Positions 20,899-31,951 of a DNA stretch of 64,000 bases are shown in pieces. The stretch is from Aureobasidium sp. EXF-3400 (lineage: Eukaryota; Ascomycota; Dothideomycetes; Dothideales; Saccotheciaceae). The stretch's first letter is position 1. Each line of letters opens with the position of its first letter. The notes under the pieces are model-generated. The model did no database searches, was not told the origin of the DNA, and saw only the letters and a list, made by a program, of their open reading frames with translations. Location: the NCBI GenBank assembly GCA_024195585.1, contig SWBL01000018.1, positions 203,449 through 267,448 on the forward strand, read 5' to 3'. Both the position numbers and the translations under genes were made by a program.

Positions 20899-22598
20899 GA
20901 TGGAATGTATGGGTGGAATGTGCTTGGTCGAAGCAGGCTGGGTATTTCAGACAAGAGTATTACCTCATAACCCTGATTTAAAATGGTGATAGCAGCAGAA
21001 GGGACGTAGTGCGAGCTTGTTCAAGTCGTGCTGAGTGGCTCAGCCGTGTAGACGTCGTATAGGCTTCGTACGGAGAGTGAAGGGCGCAATGCTCGCACGA
21101 TTGGGCAAGCACTTAACGAGTGCTACGGACTATCTTAGCTGGAGTGATTTGGGTGAGACGGCGAGGAGACACGGCATACTCTGGCTGTAAGGTGCGGGCT
21201 GTTGGATATGATGGGTACGTCGGCTGAGTGCGTCGTGGCAGGCGTGGAGATGGATGAGTAGGCGGGGGACCGAGAGTGAATTATGCAGAGTAACCAAGAA
21301 TACGAGTGTCTAATCGCTCGAATGTCGTAGATGTCGTGGAAGTGAAGGAGAAACAATGGGAATCCTTGACCGCTGGAACGAGGATGCAGACTCGACCTTG
21401 CAGCGTGATGACCACAGAGCAGGAGATCGGCGGATGGAGAAGATCGGGTTTATCGGCGCAACACGTACGCTGCTGCAAAAGCAACCAACTGACAATTGAC
21501 ACTTGGTCTGGCTTGAGACCTGGCGAAAAGAACAAACACGCACAACAGAGCAGAAAGAACGCGAATAGCAGACAGGGGAAAGAAATATTGTACAACGGTA
21601 CCTTGGACACCGCCTCTACCCATCGCGCATCCCCAATATAAACTCCCCATCCAAAGGCAGATGCTCAAATCCATCCATGTCCCGTCGCCGCCCGAACCAC
21701 AACCGCTTTCGTCAAGCGCGTCAGAGCGTTTTCTTTAGCCTAACCTTGCCAAGCCCAATCCTTGCCCACATCTCCAGATTATCCATGGCTGGACCACTGC
21801 CAGTGCACTGCACATCCGACTCCCGAGGACCACATCCTTCACGCTGTTGATATCAGAAGAGTTGAAGAGACACCACATAAAGCCAATCTCTACACGCACT
21901 TAGTACAGGTCTCACAGACACATGTCAAGAATCGTTTCCTTATCTCAGCTCTCTTCTCTATGTCTCAATTCATGCACGCACCCAGAAAAAGCTTCCCCAA
22001 CTCGGTCTTGCCGCTATCGGTTTTCTTGGTTGCCTTTTTAACTCCACAATCTCAGCGAGTAAAGCTCAACGGTCGCGGTACAGCTGCAGTTTGCAGCGGC
22101 AAGCGCAAAATTCTAGCCCCTGTGTGTCCTGCTGCTGAGCTGAAGATCACTTGTTTCTCGAACCTCGAACCGCATCGAGTTGGGAAATGCTGCATATCTT
22201 TGCGAAGCTGAGATGACTGTCATACTGGACCTTGATAAGCATGTCTCTCCCTTGTATTTTCCTACGTTGCAGCTGAAGGCCTAATCGCCGTCCATGACTT
22301 CTTGTTGTGGTTGGTGGTAACCTCTAATCTTGCGGGTGTGGCTTTGCGGCGGAAAGTTGACTGTCAACTCTCGTGCATATCTGATGTGAGCGCTGAGCAC
22401 TTGAACTCTCCATGTCATCTCAAGGAAATTGGAAAATGGTCATCTACTGTATGCCCGTTTCTCAAGCATAAGAGATCAAGTACTGTGCATCATACTTCAT
22501 TTTACATTGAGTTTTGTGTTTACAGACATTCAAGAATATAGCCTGTTGTTGTGCATCTGTATTTTTTCATGCTAATTACGGACAACACTTTTTGACAT
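20899..22598. other. Long intergenic region
   Basis: This 1.7-kb stretch separates the promoter of the repeat protein from the 3' end of CCT4. The open frames here are short, overlap on both strands and do not look coding. The length suggests a long 5' leader or regulatory region for the gene starting at 20898. Confidence 0.4.
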
Positions 22599-24567
22599 TT
22601 ACCTACTCAGGGCAATGTCATCGATTCTCAAAATCATCTTGACCGTCTCGGCGGCCAACTCAATGGCGCTGGTGCTGACGAGAAGAGGCTGCATAACGCC
22701 CTCACCACTTTCTCCAGCATTGCCGCCAACCTCTCCACCCATGACACCAACGCCTCCGCGCTTGATACTGACACCGACATTCGTCTCGCCATTTGCGTGT
22801 CGTGATCGGAGTTCTGTGACAACCTTGATGGAGTTGAGACCAGCGTTTTCTGCTAAAGTGATGGGGACAACTTCGAGCGCTTCGGCAAAGGCCTTGAAGC
22901 AGATGTTGTCTGGGTAAGATGAGGTGAGGGCGAGCCTGGAAAGCGAATGTGAGACAGCCATTTCCGGCGAACCACCACCGGGAAGAAGGGCCTTCTTCTT
23001 TACCAAACAGCGCAACACACACTGTGCATCGTGCAAACTTCTCTCAGCCTCGTCGAGAATGAGGGGGTTAGCACCTCTGCAGATGATGCTAACGGTCTTG
23101 GGGGCGGTGGGACCTGTCGACTTGATGCCAGTAACTCTGGTGATGCGCGAACCGAGCGATGAAACCTCCTCAATAAGGTCTGCGCTGGCGAGCTTATCCT
23201 CGGTGAAGGAGTCGATGTCTGCAATAGGCTTGCAACCAGTGCTCTGAAGGCAGGTTAGTATACTTCAAGTGCTGTAGAAGATGCGTCTGGAATATCGTAC
23301 CTTGCAAATGAACTCAACCTCGTCTCTCTCGATATCCTTGACACACATGATACCGAGCTTGGCGAGGAAATGCAGAGATAGGTCGTTGACAGCGTCTCTG
23401 AGAATGGATTTTTGAATCAAGAGCACGTTGCACTTTGCCTTCTTGATCTTCTTGACCATGTTGAGCAGGTATGTTCTCTCCTCTTTCAGAATCTTGTCCA
23501 TCTGTCTGTAGTCGTTGACGACGATTTGGTTCTCCATATCGGGTTTCGGCGGGCTGAGTTGGAACTGAATAAGGGCAATTCTGGCCTTCTCGATTCTGGT
23601 AGGACCGCCACCGCTCTTGACGACCTGCTGGTTAAGAACCAAACCATCAATCATCTCACTGTCGTCAATAACACCACCAGGCTTCTTGAGGATGCGAATG
23701 TTCTTCAGGTCAACGTTGTCGGCGGTCTTGGGATCGATGATCTTCAGGACAGAGTCGACGGCCATAGGAGCGAGCTTGGGTTCTTGTGAGACAATCTTTG
23801 AGGAGAGCGAAGTGGACGCGGCCTTGAGGAGAGTCTGTCTGTCGGAGAGGTTGATGGGGATGGAAATGTTGGTGAGGACTTCAACGGCGTGCTTTGCGGC
23901 GCGTTGGAATGAGTCGGAGATGACAGTGGGGTGGAGACCCTTTTGCAGCAGGCGCTCAGAGGCACCAAGGAGGGAACCAGCAATAACAACAACTGAGGTA
24001 GTTCCATCACCAGCTTCAATGTCCTGAGCGTTTGCAAGGTCGACGAGCATCTTTGCGGCGGGGTGCATGACGGCCATGTCGCGCAACATGGTGTTTCCAT
24101 CGTTGGTCTGGTGCAGGGTATCAGTGCTTGTTCGAGGTGTGACGGAGTGGTGTTCGATCTGGTCTTACGATGATGGTTTCACCCTTGCCGGTTTGGATCT
24201 GTGGTCGTCTGTTAGCAGATTGCGCAGGAATACGGTAGGCTGATTAATCATACCATCTTATCCATACCTCTAGGACCAAGCGACTAGTGTGTTGTTGTCA
24301 ATGCAAGTTCAGATGTGGTCATGTCGGCGGCTAGCTTACAGTACGAATGGCATCGGAGACGGCTAGACAGGGTCAGTGGAAGGTGTGTTTAGGATTGGAT
24401 GGTATGGCGTACCTCTGGCAGCAACAATGTTGGCAGTGCGCACAGCCTGGGGCTTCTCCTTGTCCTATTCGACATTAGCATGGATAGGAGAGCTAGAATG
24501 TTTATAGGCCAGTTCGCACCTTGAAGGCGGCGTTGCCGGCGTTGGGGGCCGCGGCTTGGGTCGACAT
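22599..24567 (-). CDS. CCT4: CCT4, chaperonin TCP-1 subunit delta
   Basis: Seven exons: 24520-24567, 24413-24464, 24340-24362, 24254-24283, 24169-24198, 23301-24107 and 22599-23243, giving 544 residues. CCT4 is one of eight subunits of the cytosolic TRiC chaperonin, which folds actin and tubulin with ATP. Hallmarks are [10 protein letters not shown] and [10 protein letters not shown] in the N-terminal equatorial domain, the ATPase motif GDGTTSVVV, and the conserved end [11 protein letters not shown]. The order [18 protein letters not shown] identifies the delta subunit. Every splice keeps frame. The N-terminal 75 residues are cut into five small exons (48, 52, 23, 30 and 30 nt), while the remainder is two large exons. 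It is divergent from RPT1, 420 bp away. Confidence 0.95.
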
Positions 24568-24987
24568 GATCTCTGCTGCGTATGCTGGGATTATGCGACG
24601 AGCAAGAGATGGCTTGAGCGAGAAACAAGCACGGGATACGGGTCTTCTAGAGGATTGAGCTCGTCGATGATATTAATTTTCGAGCGTCCAGCGTCGGCGT
24701 CGGGGAAGAGCTGCCAAGCAAAGCGTCTGCTGGAGCTGCTGCTGCCAGTCGCTGCTCCGTCATGTTGCGGCGACCCGGCGAGAGCTTCATCGCCTTTCCA
24801 TCGCTGCTCTGAACCACAACACTCACACACGACATCTTCCATCGCCTACATCTCGCGACATCTCCTACTTCTCTGGACGGTCGAATCACTTTTCATTCGT
24901 CCGCAATCTGACCTCTGTCCTCACTACCAACCACCGCTTCACTCTCCCGCATTCGTCATCAACACCTAATCCACCACCGCCGCCGCC
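24568..24987. promoter_or_regulatory. Divergent promoter between CCT4 and RPT1
   Basis: Only 420 bp separate the start codons of a chaperonin and a proteasome ATPase gene. The half nearest RPT1 is CT-rich (5' leader). I looked for the yeast Rpn4 element GGTGGCAAA and did not find an exact copy on either strand by eye. Confidence 0.55.
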
Positions 24988-26415
24988 ATGCCCAGCGCCA
25001 CGGGTCAGAACTGGGAAAAGTACCAGAAGAAGTTTGCCGACGACGAGGTCGAGGAGAAGAAGATCACTCCTTTGTCCGATGAAGATATCCAGGTCCTGAA
25101 GACCTACGGTGCCGCTCCCTATGCCGCTGCCCTCAAGAAGCTCGAGAAGGAGATCAAGGATCGTCAAACAAGTGTCAACGAGAAGATTGGCGTCAAGGTA
25201 TCATCACATCTTACGCCATCTCTATCGCCAAATTCATACTGATATCCTCGCAGGAATCAGACACAGGTCTCGCCCCTCCGCATCTCTGGGATATCGCCGC
25301 CGACAGACAACGCATGTCAGAAGAACAGCCGCTTCAAGTCGCCCGCTGCACAAAGATCATTGCCGATGAGAACGAGGAGAAGAGCAAATATGTCATCAAC
25401 GTAAAGCAAATAGCAAAATTCGTCGTCAACCTCGGCGAACGCGTCTCCCCTACCGATATTGAGGAAGGCATGAGAGTAGGGTAAGTCAAGTTTTTGTATG
25501 CCCGCACCCGAACCTCACTGACATTGCTCTCCTAGTGTCGACCGTAACAAGTACCAGATCATGCTTCCCCTGCCACCCAAGATTGATCCCTCGGTCACCA
25601 TGATGACAGTTGAAGACAAGCCCGATGTTACCTACGGCGATGTCGGTGGTTGCAAGGAGCAGATTGAGAAGCTACGTGAGGTCGTCGAAATGCCTCTGCT
25701 GTCACCGGAGCGCTTCGTCCATCTCGGTATTGACCCTCCCAAGGGTGCTCTTCTCTACGGTCCTCCCGGAACTGGTAAAACTCTCTGCGCTAGAGCCGTC
25801 GCCAACCGAACAGACGCTACCTTTATCCGTGTCATCGGTTCCGAGCTGGTGCAAAAGTACGTTGGTGAGGGTGCTCGCATGGTGCGTGAGCTTTTCGAGA
25901 TGGCACGTACAAAGAAGGCTTGTATCATTTTCTTCGACGAAATTGATGCTGTCGGTGGTGCTCGTTTCGATGATGGCGCTGGTGGTGACAACGAGGTACA
26001 ACGTACCATGCTTGAGCTTATTACCCAACTCGACGGTTTCGATGCCCGTGGAAACATCAAGGTCATGTTTGCTACCAACCGTCCTTCTACTCTCGACCCT
26101 GCGCTCATGCGTCCCGGACGTATCGATCGTAAAATCGAGTTCGCCTTGCCCGACATGGAAGGTCGTGCCAACATTTTGCGCATTCACGCAAAGAGTATGA
26201 GTGTCGAGCGTGACATTAGATGGGAGCTCATTTCTCGTCTATGCCCTAACTCAACTGGTGCTGAATTGCGATCGGTCGCGACTGAGGCCGGTATGTTTGC
26301 CATTCGTGCCCGCAGAAAGGTTGCTACCGAGAAGGACTTCCTCAGCGCTGTCGAGAAGGTCATTCGTGGTGGTCTCAAGTTCAACTCCACTGCCGCCTAC
26401 GCGCAATACAACTAG
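24988..26415 (+). CDS. RPT1: 26S proteasome regulatory ATPase RPT1
   Basis: Three exons, 24988-25197, 25254-25480 and 25536-26415, encode 438 residues. RPT1 is one of six AAA+ ATPases in the base of the 19S regulatory particle; it unfolds ubiquitinated substrates and feeds them to the 20S core. The sequence shows the N-terminal coiled-coil, an OB-type segment ([20 protein letters not shown]), Walker A GPPGTGKT, Walker [10 protein letters not shown], the arginine-finger region [11 protein letters not shown] and the end YAQYN. The Rpt1-specific stretch [20 protein letters not shown] separates it from other Rpt subunits. Joins are GVK-ESDTG and RVG-VDRNKYQ. It is divergent from CCT4. Confidence 0.97.
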
Positions 26416-26970
26416 AGCAAGAACGAGTCTCATCGGTCTTGTTCTTCATTACGACCTCCTCATACTAACACACTATGCCAAATCATGTCATGGTTGTAAT
26501 TTTATTTATTCAGGGACCACTTTACAGGAGGGTTCATACAGCCCGGCGCATTTGACAGGGCTCTTTCATGCATCGGCTGACACGAAGGCGTTCCGGGAAG
26601 AAGAGACAGGGTGTAGTAGAATAACCTTGACACCAAATGCAATTGTCCAAAAACATGAACTCGTTACTGCCAATCTGTGATTCACAGCATTCACGTCACA
26701 TGGATTCAACGTTCCTTACTAAGGAGCTGGCAAACATCTTATCCGGATGCAGAACGAGGAAGCAGCGACTGCTGTCTCTTTGCAAAGACTTCATAAGCAC
26801 TTACCTCGTCTATATTAGAAGCATAAACTCTCTCTGCCTGCGTTCGCTTCCACGCCCCAACCATCATTCCTTGCTAACCCCATCAGAGGGCGTCACTCAG
26901 GACCTCCGTACTGCTCAAAAGAGACGGCCACAAATCTATTGTCCAAGACGTTCATGAATACCACAAGAAC
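26416..26970. other. Intergenic region
   Basis: RPT1 3' flank and the promoter of the secreted protein gene at 26971. No gene is seen. Confidence 0.4.
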
Positions 26971-27948
26971 ATGAAGCTTTTCCTCACTCATTGCGCCGTA
27001 TCATCTGCACTGGCTCAATACAGTACCAACATACCGCCCTGCTTGGTGCCTTTCAACCTTTCTTCCATTGTCACCACTTCTGCTAACTACTTGCAGTCAG
27101 CATGCATGTCTCCTTATTCCGATCCACACTCATCATTGACCTGCATGTCAAACTGGACATCCGCAGTTTCCTCATGCATCGATGGTACTTGCAGCGTTTC
27201 CGTCTCATCGGCCGATGCCAACACTCGTACGAGCATGTTCTTCACGCCCAGCCGTGACAACTCGTGTCAACAGAGTACCAGTGATGAAGCACCTCAGTTT
27301 CGATCCATGCTACAACTGCAGCCTGGTATCTGTCAGACCAGCTTTTACCCATTCCAATCATTTCTGATCTCGACTGGCCAGAACGGCATCCAACAAGACT
27401 GTTCGCTGGGCTTGTTTGAGAAAGTCATTGTGTAGGTGGCACAAGAGAAGTTCCCTTTGATGCAACTCTTGCTTCGACTGGGCAATGCTGGCTTGTTGGT
27501 GGCCAAAGTGTGATGCTGTCATGTGGTGAAGGAGGAACTGCATCCGACAACCAGGGTAAACTGCTTCAAAGATGCTGGTGTTTTTGTATCGATGCTGACC
27601 AAAACGATAGCCGCACATATGTATCTATCCTCTCTCTGCAGCATCAGTAGTGGTACTCCAACATCTACTCGACTGCAATCATCAACAACACTCATCGCAG
27701 CAGACACAACTACCGTTGCCACAGCTGTCGTCTCTTCATCAACCCCATCAAATCACACAGCTGGCATTATGGGAGATCCCTCTACATCCTCGAATGTGAC
27801 TTCACTCGCAACCACCAGTATCGCTGTCATCATTCCCAGCGTTGTCTCTATCAGCGGCAACAGCGTCGAGAAAGAAGTGGTCAAGAGAGGTGGCACTGCT
27901 CAATGGGCCTTGGTCGTCGTCGTCTTTGCTAGAAGTCTTATGTATTGA
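26971..27948 (+). CDS. Secreted or GPI-type protein, exon model tentative
   Basis: The protein starts MKLFLTHCAVSSALAQYS, a probable signal peptide, followed by a cysteine-containing region (PPCLVPFNLSS, SACMSPYSD, SCIDGTCSVSV). The C-terminal exon is Ser/Thr-rich (SGTPTSTRLQSSTT, STPSNHTAGI) and ends in a hydrophobic stretch, GGTAQWALVVVVFARSLMY, like a GPI-attachment signal. My best model is exons 26971-27325, 27421-27555 and 27611-27948 (275 residues). The second intron (GTAAAC, GCTGAC, GATAG) is convincing; the first is chosen only because it joins two open frames without a stop. It may be a wall or surface protein of unknown function. Cysteine spacing does not clearly match the CFEM domain. 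Confidence 0.45.
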
Positions 27949-28776
27949 AGATTGACCTTGGTTGATATACTTACAGGGTATTTGTAAGGCATAGGAGTAT
28001 ATATTCGCCAGTTGGAGAAGGGAATCATGCACGAGCTGGACTCGTGTATATGGAGTTGCAGTATAAATAAAAGATAGCAATAGCTTTTTGTATCTAATAT
28101 GGATCATGAATACAGTTGATATCCCAAGACCTTGTACACAAAGATATCAGAAACAAGGGGCTTTTAGAGCATATAAGTCTCGAACAAGATTGTGCAAGTC
28201 TCGATAATGCAATGGCTCAGTTCAAAGGCATAAATACCTCTCGGCGAATCGACGACCCTGAGCAGAAGTTTCCAGCCATGAAGAATGACGCGGAGCAGAC
28301 CAATACTGTGGAGAACAAGCGCCTTACCGCCTTCCTTCGCCGTATGGAGTGAGGCTGGCAGAGTCAGAATCGAGGTCAGTGGCTCTAGGTTACCAATGAC
28401 CATCCCCATGGCAGCCAACTTTAGTGGACAAACTCATGTTGTACTACAGGTACTCCAGTAAAACGTCGGTCCTTTTGAGACTCGGTTGAAACCCACGCAG
28501 TCGTATTGTAGTGCTGCTCTTCTCTTGCTGGCAACCTCTGCAAACGTTTGCTCCTGACGATGCTGAGATCTCAAGCTATACAAGAGTTGTTGTAATCCGC
28601 GCGGTTTGGAGTCATGAAAGTGGTGATCGATCCCGTGGCCCCGGTTGGTTATTATATCAGCCCCTGGAGTATGTACCATTTCCATCAAGCACCAAGAACA
28701 TGGGGCTGTCAGGGGCGGATTTGGCCCGGAAAAGTGTCTAAAGGAGAGCATCAAACATTGCTCCTGGTTGAGTCGT
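27949..28776. other. Convergent intergenic region
   Basis: This 0.8-kb region lies between the 3' ends of the secreted-protein gene and the RING-YEATS gene. Open frames are short and non-coding in character. AT-rich stretches near 28050-28100 may contain 3' ends. Confidence 0.4.
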
Positions 28777-29793
28777 CTACTCATCCTCATCGAAATTCTC
28801 GTCATCGTCTTCCTCATCTCCATCTTCATCCTCTTCATCATTAACCATCTCAACCTCCCACCTCCCATCCTCAGCCCTATCCTCCCTTTCTCTCTGTCTT
28901 CTTTCCGCTCGTCCCTCTTTCCTGACTTTGAGTCTGCATCTGCCCATACTTCCTTTCCCCTCAAACCCATCAAAATCCAACGTCCAATCCAGTGGCAATT
29001 TGCCCTTTGCACTATCACCCCTAAAAGGCACTTCTACTGCGTCTTCAGACACCCAACTCCATCCTCTTTTGAGAATTACATGTGTAGTGATGACGAAATA
29101 CCCCCATCCTTTGCGACGGATTTCGAAAGGAGGTTGTGAGAGGCTTATATGCGGAGGTCGAAAAGTAGGATGCAATTGAATTTCCACAGAGGAAATGATG
29201 TCTGTGCGTGAAGGACGCACGAAAAAAGTCCACTGGTGCATATTGTGTGACGATTCCGGCGTTGGAGAAATGAGTTTGTGCGAATTGCCGATGCACAGTG
29301 TTAATGTCTCTATCCTTCCCGCGTTAGGATCTTCTTCTGTGGTTTCCTCTGCTTCTCGTGATTGGTAGGCAGTAGGGTATTTTTGAGAAAGTTGGTTTGC
29401 GAGAGTGGGGTTTGGAGTTGCTGAGGTGGGTGTGCGGCACATGGGACACCTTGCCTCTGTATCTTCGCCTGCAAAGATTTGAGGTGAGGAGGAAGGGGCT
29501 AGGATAGTCATTTGAGAAGTCATGGATACGTCTGCCCAATGTGCCATACAAGTTGCACAAAGTGTGTGGTTGCAGCGTGTTGTCACGGGGTTATAGAGAA
29601 GTAAGTGGCACACTGGGCAGAGATCTTCATCATCCACTTCCTCATCGTTGGTGGTGTTGGAGGTGTTGGCCGCTTCACCATGTCCATTTTCCGAGCGCGC
29701 TCGTCGTGATTCTGTGGCTGTGTTGTCCTGTGGTTCTGATGGGTTTGAGCCTTCGCGTCGTGGTGACATTGAGCGGGAGTCTCGTTGGCGCAT
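28777..29793 (-). CDS. RING-finger and YEATS-domain fusion protein
   Basis: A single exon of 338 residues with two recognisable domains. A C3HC4 RING is at residues 59-119 (CPVCHLLLYNPVTTRC, NHTLCATC, CPMC), with an unusually long stretch before the last cysteine pair. Residues about 160-290 form a YEATS fold: IETLTLCIGN, HQWTFFVRPS, VEIQLHPTFRPPHISLSQPP, then FEIRRKGWGYFVITTHVIL. YEATS domains read acylated lysines on histones; RING domains recruit ubiquitin E2 enzymes. The predicted protein could be a ubiquitin ligase directed to acylated chromatin, but that is inference. The C-terminus is a run of Asp/Glu. The N-terminus is disordered and basic-acidic mixed. It has no signal peptide or membrane segment. 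Confidence 0.88.
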   Translation of the reverse strand: MRQRDSRSMSPRREGSNPSEPQDNTATESRRARSENGHGEAANTSNTTNDEEVDDEDLCPVCHLLLYNPVTTRCNHTLCATCMAHWADVSMTSQMTILAPSSSPQIFAGEDTEARCPMCRTPTSATPNPTLANQLSQKYPTAYQSREAEETTEEDPNAGRIETLTLCIGNSHKLISPTPESSHNMHQWTFFVRPSRTDIISSVEIQLHPTFRPPHISLSQPPFEIRRKGWGYFVITTHVILKRGWSWVSEDAVEVPFRGDSAKGKLPLDWTLDFDGFEGKGSMGRCRLKVRKEGRAERRQREREDRAEDGRWEVEMVNDEEDEDGDEEDDDENFDEDE

Positions 29794-30561
29794 GTTGTTG
29801 TCAAATCGACTGGATCTTTCTGATGTGTAATAGGTCTTGAAGGCGCACAGCTGAGAAGATAAATCAAAGGAGTTTATTTGAATAGATCCAGAGTCTGCAC
29901 AGGTAAAGCTCGTATGACACTTGGTGAGCTGTGGAAAACAAATGTCTAGATGGTTGGATTATTATTGACAAAGGTTTGATGTTCGAGAACAGCCGAAACT
30001 ATGAAACAACTTTGTTGGCAACTCCTAGAACTTGGATGATGGCTTCGTATGACCATCGGACAAGCTGAGCGTTTTCAACGTTGCTGTGGGCTGTTGGAGA
30101 CGATCTCGGTGGAAGGTGACAGGGTTGTTCTCTCACCAAACTTATGAGGAGCGGTTACACAAAGTTGATCACTTCTACATCTGCTTGATATATCTCTTGG
30201 TATACCAAATATAGTCAATGGTATTAAACGTTGACATTATGGTTGCTTTGGTGTAGTTTCTCCACCCAGATCGAAACTTGCTTGGATACTAGCTAGAACA
30301 TAGGCATTATCTCGAAACGATGTTGATTTTTCCAAAGACTCCATCAAGAAGAATAAAGAGGGGGTTGAGATAACATGATATATTTGCTAGTAGTGTTACA
30401 GTGCCCATTTTCCCGCTAGGCAAGATTCATGATTGCCTAGTTTCCCAGAATAGTATGCATGCTCCCAGCAGGTTGCCCTGATTCCATTGTCATGCCTGCG
30501 TGTTGTCCTCGTGGACCCGATGTACTTGATGTGTCGTGATTCTCGTTTGAACTAGAGAGAT
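29794..30561. other. Intergenic region, AT-rich
   Basis: This is the promoter of the RING-YEATS gene and the 3' flank of the secreted protein gene. It is noticeably AT-richer than the genes, with no supported open frame. Confidence 0.4.
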
Positions 30562-31156
30562 CTAGTAAGGCTTGGTCAAAGCAGCCTGGATGTAGGTCTG
30601 TGTGCATCCCTCATCTGTGCCCTGCCACTCGATCTATCTCCTCGTTAGTACGCATCTCCTGAGCATCTACAACACAAGCAGAACTTACAACACTCTGACC
30701 CAACTCCTCCACACAGATGGTCCATCCAGTCGTGCTTCCATTTACACCAAGCAGATATCCCTTTTCGAGAGTCAAATCTCCAGTGCCCTCATACTGAGCT
30801 CTGAACTGCAACTCCGAGCCAGTGTGCACGTCAGTGGTGTTGAAGACGTAGTTGCCGATACCGTGGGGACCCTGGCCAGGACAGTGCAACACTCCTTGCG
30901 AAAGTGTGAATTGAGGAACACTACCATAGCCGGGACCGGTGAGGCGGAGCAGGTAGTTGGGTTGGTAGTAGGGGTCGAAGAGGGTGGTCAAAGAGACATT
31001 GGGAAGCAAAGAAGAGTTTTGAGCGTAGGTTGGTGAGTTGGTTGTGAGGAGGTAGAAGGGTTGAGTGCTGTTGATGATGGGTGCGCGGGTGACGAGAGGA
31101 GAAGCAGTTGCCAGGGCGGCCAGGGAGGCGGCGAGTGTGAAGATGGAGAAGTGCAT
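30562..31156 (-). CDS. Secreted N-glycosylated small protein, unknown
   Basis: Two exons, 30689-31156 and 30562-30633, encode 179 residues. A clear signal peptide (MHFSIFTLAASLAALATASP) is followed by a possible Kex2-like site (LVTRAP). At least five N-x-S/T glycosylation sequons are visible (INST, QNSS, NVS, NTT, NGST). Three cysteines lie in the C-terminal two thirds (HCPG, ICVEEL, EGCTQ). The 55-nt intron (GTAAGT, GTACTAAC, GATAG) is needed to reach the proper C-terminus, IEWQGTDEGCTQTYIQAALT. The layout resembles fungal cell-wall or secreted antigen-type proteins, but I cannot name a family. It may function in the wall or be secreted into the medium. Confidence 0.82.
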
Positions 31157-31951
31157 ATTTGTTGTAGATTTTCAAGGTTACTGCTGAAGATGTCCTGTTC
31201 CTGATGCTTGAAAAAGAATCTGATCACAGTGGAAATGTGTGTTTAGGGAGAAGTAGGAAGAGAAGGAAGGATTGGCAAGGAAAGAGTGATGTTATATTCA
31301 TGCACCTACCCAGCATGCCTTCCCAACCATGATCAACATGACGAATGTGGTCGCAAGCAGTTTTGTCAGTTTCTCTGAAACGTCTAGCAGAAACCGAAAA
31401 AACGCGTGCCTGGTGTGCGTTGTGTGCTGTGCTGCACTGCATCATCCCGCATTGCACATCAGTCTCAAAATAGATGCCGGAAGGTGGTACAGCAACACAG
31501 CCTTCTCTCGTATACACACCATATGATAGCCCCTAATGCCCGATTCTGGATTGTGACATGTTGAAGCTAGGGCAGTTCATCAGATGTTCTATTGTCTCGG
31601 TAATTAATGACTGAGAGAGGGCACAGAAAAGTGCGGGCACAAGATCTGCAACTCCCGCGGCACTGGCTGCCGTCGCCCATCCCAGGAACGGGAAGTGATC
31701 AGCTTCAGTCTGGCAACCCCTGTGAGTGTGTGGTTGAGAATGCTCGGCCAAGATCAAGAAAACAACCAGGGGTATGTTTGTCCAACATGCTTCTTGCAAC
31801 ACACACTAGCCCTAGGCAGAGTGGCTGGTTTTAGACAGGGCTCAGCGGTGTGATAAATCATCATAGGAGAACAAAGAATGAAAACTTGATTTTTCTATCT
31901 GTACAAGCTCGTTATTAGGCAAAGGAGAAGAAAAGACGAGAACTAGTTGTT
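31157..31951. other. Intergenic region
   Basis: Promoter of the secreted glycoprotein gene and 3' flank of SAM50. No gene is supported. Confidence 0.4.

Noticed and set aside
27071..27330. CFEM domain in the secreted protein
   Set aside because: The cysteine number and spacing do not fit the eight-cysteine CFEM pattern.
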